Origin: Gallionella sp. UBA4737 | Lineage (GTDB): Bacteria > Pseudomonadota > Gammaproteobacteria > Burkholderiales > Gallionellaceae | Direction of reading: 5' to 3' | DNA length: 14,758 nt | NCBI GenBank assembly: GCA_002403995.1 | Contig: DHIV01000062.1 | Span: 1-14,758 of the forward strand | Shown here: positions 13,315 to 14,758 of the stretch, piece after piece | Layout of the letters: each line of letters starts with the position of its first letter | Position numbering within the stretch: position 1 is the first letter of the stretch | The notes under the pieces: generated by a model | The model's input: only the letters and a program-made list of their open reading frames with translations | Told to the model about the DNA's origin: nothing | Database searches by the model: none | Made by a program: the position numbers and the translations under genes

Positions 13315-14758
13315 ATGCCGACCCTAACCCTGACCCCCGCCGAACTTCGCCTCACCATCGCTTCCGATACGCTGGGCTTTGCCGACACGTCCGAATTGCT
13401 GGAATACGCGCTGCCGTGGATAGGGCAGGAGCGCGCGGAAGAAGCCGCCCGCTTCGGGCTCGGCATGGATCAGCCGGATTACAACCTGTTCGTGCTGGGC
13501 GAGGTCGGCAGCGGACGCTCCTCGCTGCTCAAGCAGGCGATGCAGGTTACCGCCGCGAGCAGGGCGGTGCCGCCGGACCTGTGCTATCTGCACAACTTTG
13601 ACGCGCCGGAAAGACCGCGCGCACTGCGCCTGCCTGCCGGGCAGGGGCGATTGTTGCGGCAGTTGATGGCGCAGATGACGAAATCGCTGCAGACGGAAAT
13701 ACCGCAGCGCCTGGACGGGCAGGATTACAAGGTCGAGAGTGCGCGCATAGCAAAGACCCACAAGTCTGAAGTAGACAAGGCCTACGCAGAACTAGAGGCG
13801 TACGCCGAAGCCCGCAGTTTCACGATGCACCGCGAAACCGGGCACATCCTGTTCACGCTGATCGGAAAAAAAGGGCGCGCCTATACCGAAGACGAAATGC
13901 TTGCGTTGCCGAAGGCACGCCGCGCCGGGATCGCGCTGGCCGAACAGGAACTGCGCGCGGAGATCGCCCGATATTTCGACAAGACCCGGCCGATGGAACG
14001 GGTGATGAACGAGGCGCTGCGGCGGCAGGTGGTGAAGCCGCTGCTGGATCATGAGCTGCAGGAGATCCGCGTCGGACTGAAGAAGCAGATCAAGGATTCG
14101 GTCAAGCTAGTTGCGTATCTGGATCAGGTCGTGCATGACGTACTCGAAAATCTGGAGTTGTTCAAAGTTTCCGATACCGATGAGGATATCCGTCGCGAAG
14201 CATTGGGCGCCGTGTTGTCCCGTTACCGGGTCAACCTGGTCGTGGACAACGATGGCCTGCACGGCGCGCCGGTGATCGTCGAAGACAATCCCTTGTTCCG
14301 CTCGCTGTTCGGCAGCATCGAATATCAGTCCGAAAACGATGTGCTGATGACCGATTTTTCCCGGATACGCGCCGGCAGTTTGCACCGCGCGCACGGCGGC
14401 TTCCTGATGCTGCATCTGCGCGACCTGCTGGCCGACCCGCTGGTGTGGGAAAAGCTGCGGCGCTTTCTGCGCAGCGGAAGATTGCAGATCGAAGAACCGG
14501 GCACCGCCTTCGCGCCGATTGCGGCTGTTTCTCTCGAACCCGAGGCGGTGGATGTCGATGCCAAAATCATCATGATCGGCTCGCGCGAACAGTATTACGA
14601 ATTGCAAGAAGAGGACCCGGAGTTCGCACGCCGCTTCCGGGTCAAGGTGGACTTTGCCGAAAGCTTTGCGTCCAGCGCCGAGACCCGACGCGCTTCGGCG
14701 ATCTTCGTCGCCCACACCTGCCGCGATCTCGGGCTGCCGCATTTTTCCGCCGCCGCCG
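13315..14758 (+). CDS. Lon-like AAA protease, N-terminal 481 residues (runs off the right edge)
   Basis: N-terminal and AAA part of the Lon-related family that carries an AAA_32 domain and, in full-length members, a C-terminal Lon protease domain; that domain is beyond the window. Seen here: LRLTIASDTLGFADTSELL (11-29), WIGQERAEEAARFGLGM (35-51), then NLFVLGEVGSGRSSLL (57-72), a helical middle region with coiled-coil character (about 140-290), VIVEDNPLF, the FGSIEYQ motif, and RIRAGSLHRAHGGFLMLHLRDLL. Walker A has Arg68 where lysine is usual, and the Walker B stretch FLMLHLRD lacks a plain DE pair. This resembles family members described as poor or inactive ATPases (LonC type), though that link is inference. 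No Shine-Dalgarno precedes the ATG. The minus-strand frames opposite it are shadows. Confidence 0.88.
   Translation, partial: MPTLTLTPAELRLTIASDTLGFADTSELLEYALPWIGQERAEEAARFGLGMDQPDYNLFVLGEVGSGRSSLLKQAMQVTAASRAVPPDLCYLHNFDAPERPRALRLPAGQGRLLRQLMAQMTKSLQTEIPQRLDGQDYKVESARIAKTHKSEVDKAYAELEAYAEARSFTMHRETGHILFTLIGKKGRAYTEDEMLALPKARRAGIALAEQELRAEIARYFDKTRPMERVMNEALRRQVVKPLLDHELQEIRVGLKKQIKDSVKLVAYLDQVVHDVLENLELFKVSDTDEDIRREALGAVLSRYRVNLVVDNDGLHGAPVIVEDNPLFRSLFGSIEYQSENDVLMTDFSRIRAGSLHRAHGGFLMLHLRDLLADPLVWEKLRRFLRSGRLQIEEPGTAFAPIAAVSLEPEAVDVDAKIIMIGSREQYYELQEEDPEFARRFRVKVDFAESFASSAETRRASAIFVAHTCRDLGLPHFSAAA

Noticed and set aside
13324..14742. Minus-strand frames opposite the Lon-like gene
   Set aside because: The plus-strand frame is continuous from 13315 to the edge and carries family motifs; the minus frames have none.

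Overview
The window looks like chromosomal DNA from a betaproteobacterium, probably of the Gallionellaceae/Nitrosomonadales type. The reasons are the HrcA sequence (it begins MLNERAHILLK), hrcA lying next to hemH, a moderately GC-rich composition, a periplasmic c-type cytochrome cluster, and scattered short palindromic repeats. The taxonomic placement is inference from protein character, not from a search.

Left part (1-1603, minus strand). A methyl-accepting chemotaxis protein runs off the left edge. Its leader of about 200 nt holds a strong sigma70-type promoter (1164-1192), then an RNA that reads as a GEMM-I (cyclic di-GMP-I family) riboswitch (about 1083-1160), then a terminator-like hairpin (978-999) just before the gene. 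By hand alignment the two bases that read the ligand in the classical riboswitch (G20 and C92 of Vc2) both appear as U, so this may be a variant aptamer. A 42-residue single-helix membrane ORF (1391-1519) is possible between this leader and the RND gene.

Middle left (1604-5822, minus strand). A two-gene tripartite efflux set: a lipoprotein HlyD/MFP adaptor and an RND pump, with its own promoter upstream of the adaptor. The pump's expected N-terminus (ATGA overlap with the adaptor stop) is in a different frame from the body, which points to a one-base deletion or a sequence error near 4731. No TolC-like outer-membrane factor is present.

Middle (5906-8747, minus strand). An SHP/DHC/cytochrome b561 cluster: a sphaeroides-heme-protein-like monoheme cytochrome (SHP, DUF1924), a diheme cytochrome c (DHC), a prokaryotic cytochrome b561, then a second module made of an unrecognised four-helix membrane protein with one histidine at the start of each helix, and a second DHC paralogue. 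Together they look like a membrane-to-periplasm electron path that ends on SHP.

Right part (8973-14758, plus strand). hrcA (heat-shock repressor) and hemH (ferrochelatase) form the conserved block. They are followed by a DJ-1/PfpI-family enzyme and a PaiB-like FMN-binding protein. Then comes a repeat-rich gap with nested palindromes, a pRiA4b ORF-3-like protein, and the first 481 codons of a Lon-like AAA protease whose Walker A lysine is replaced by arginine. Palindromic repeats at 10104-10136 and 12789-12820 share a core and resemble REP-type elements.
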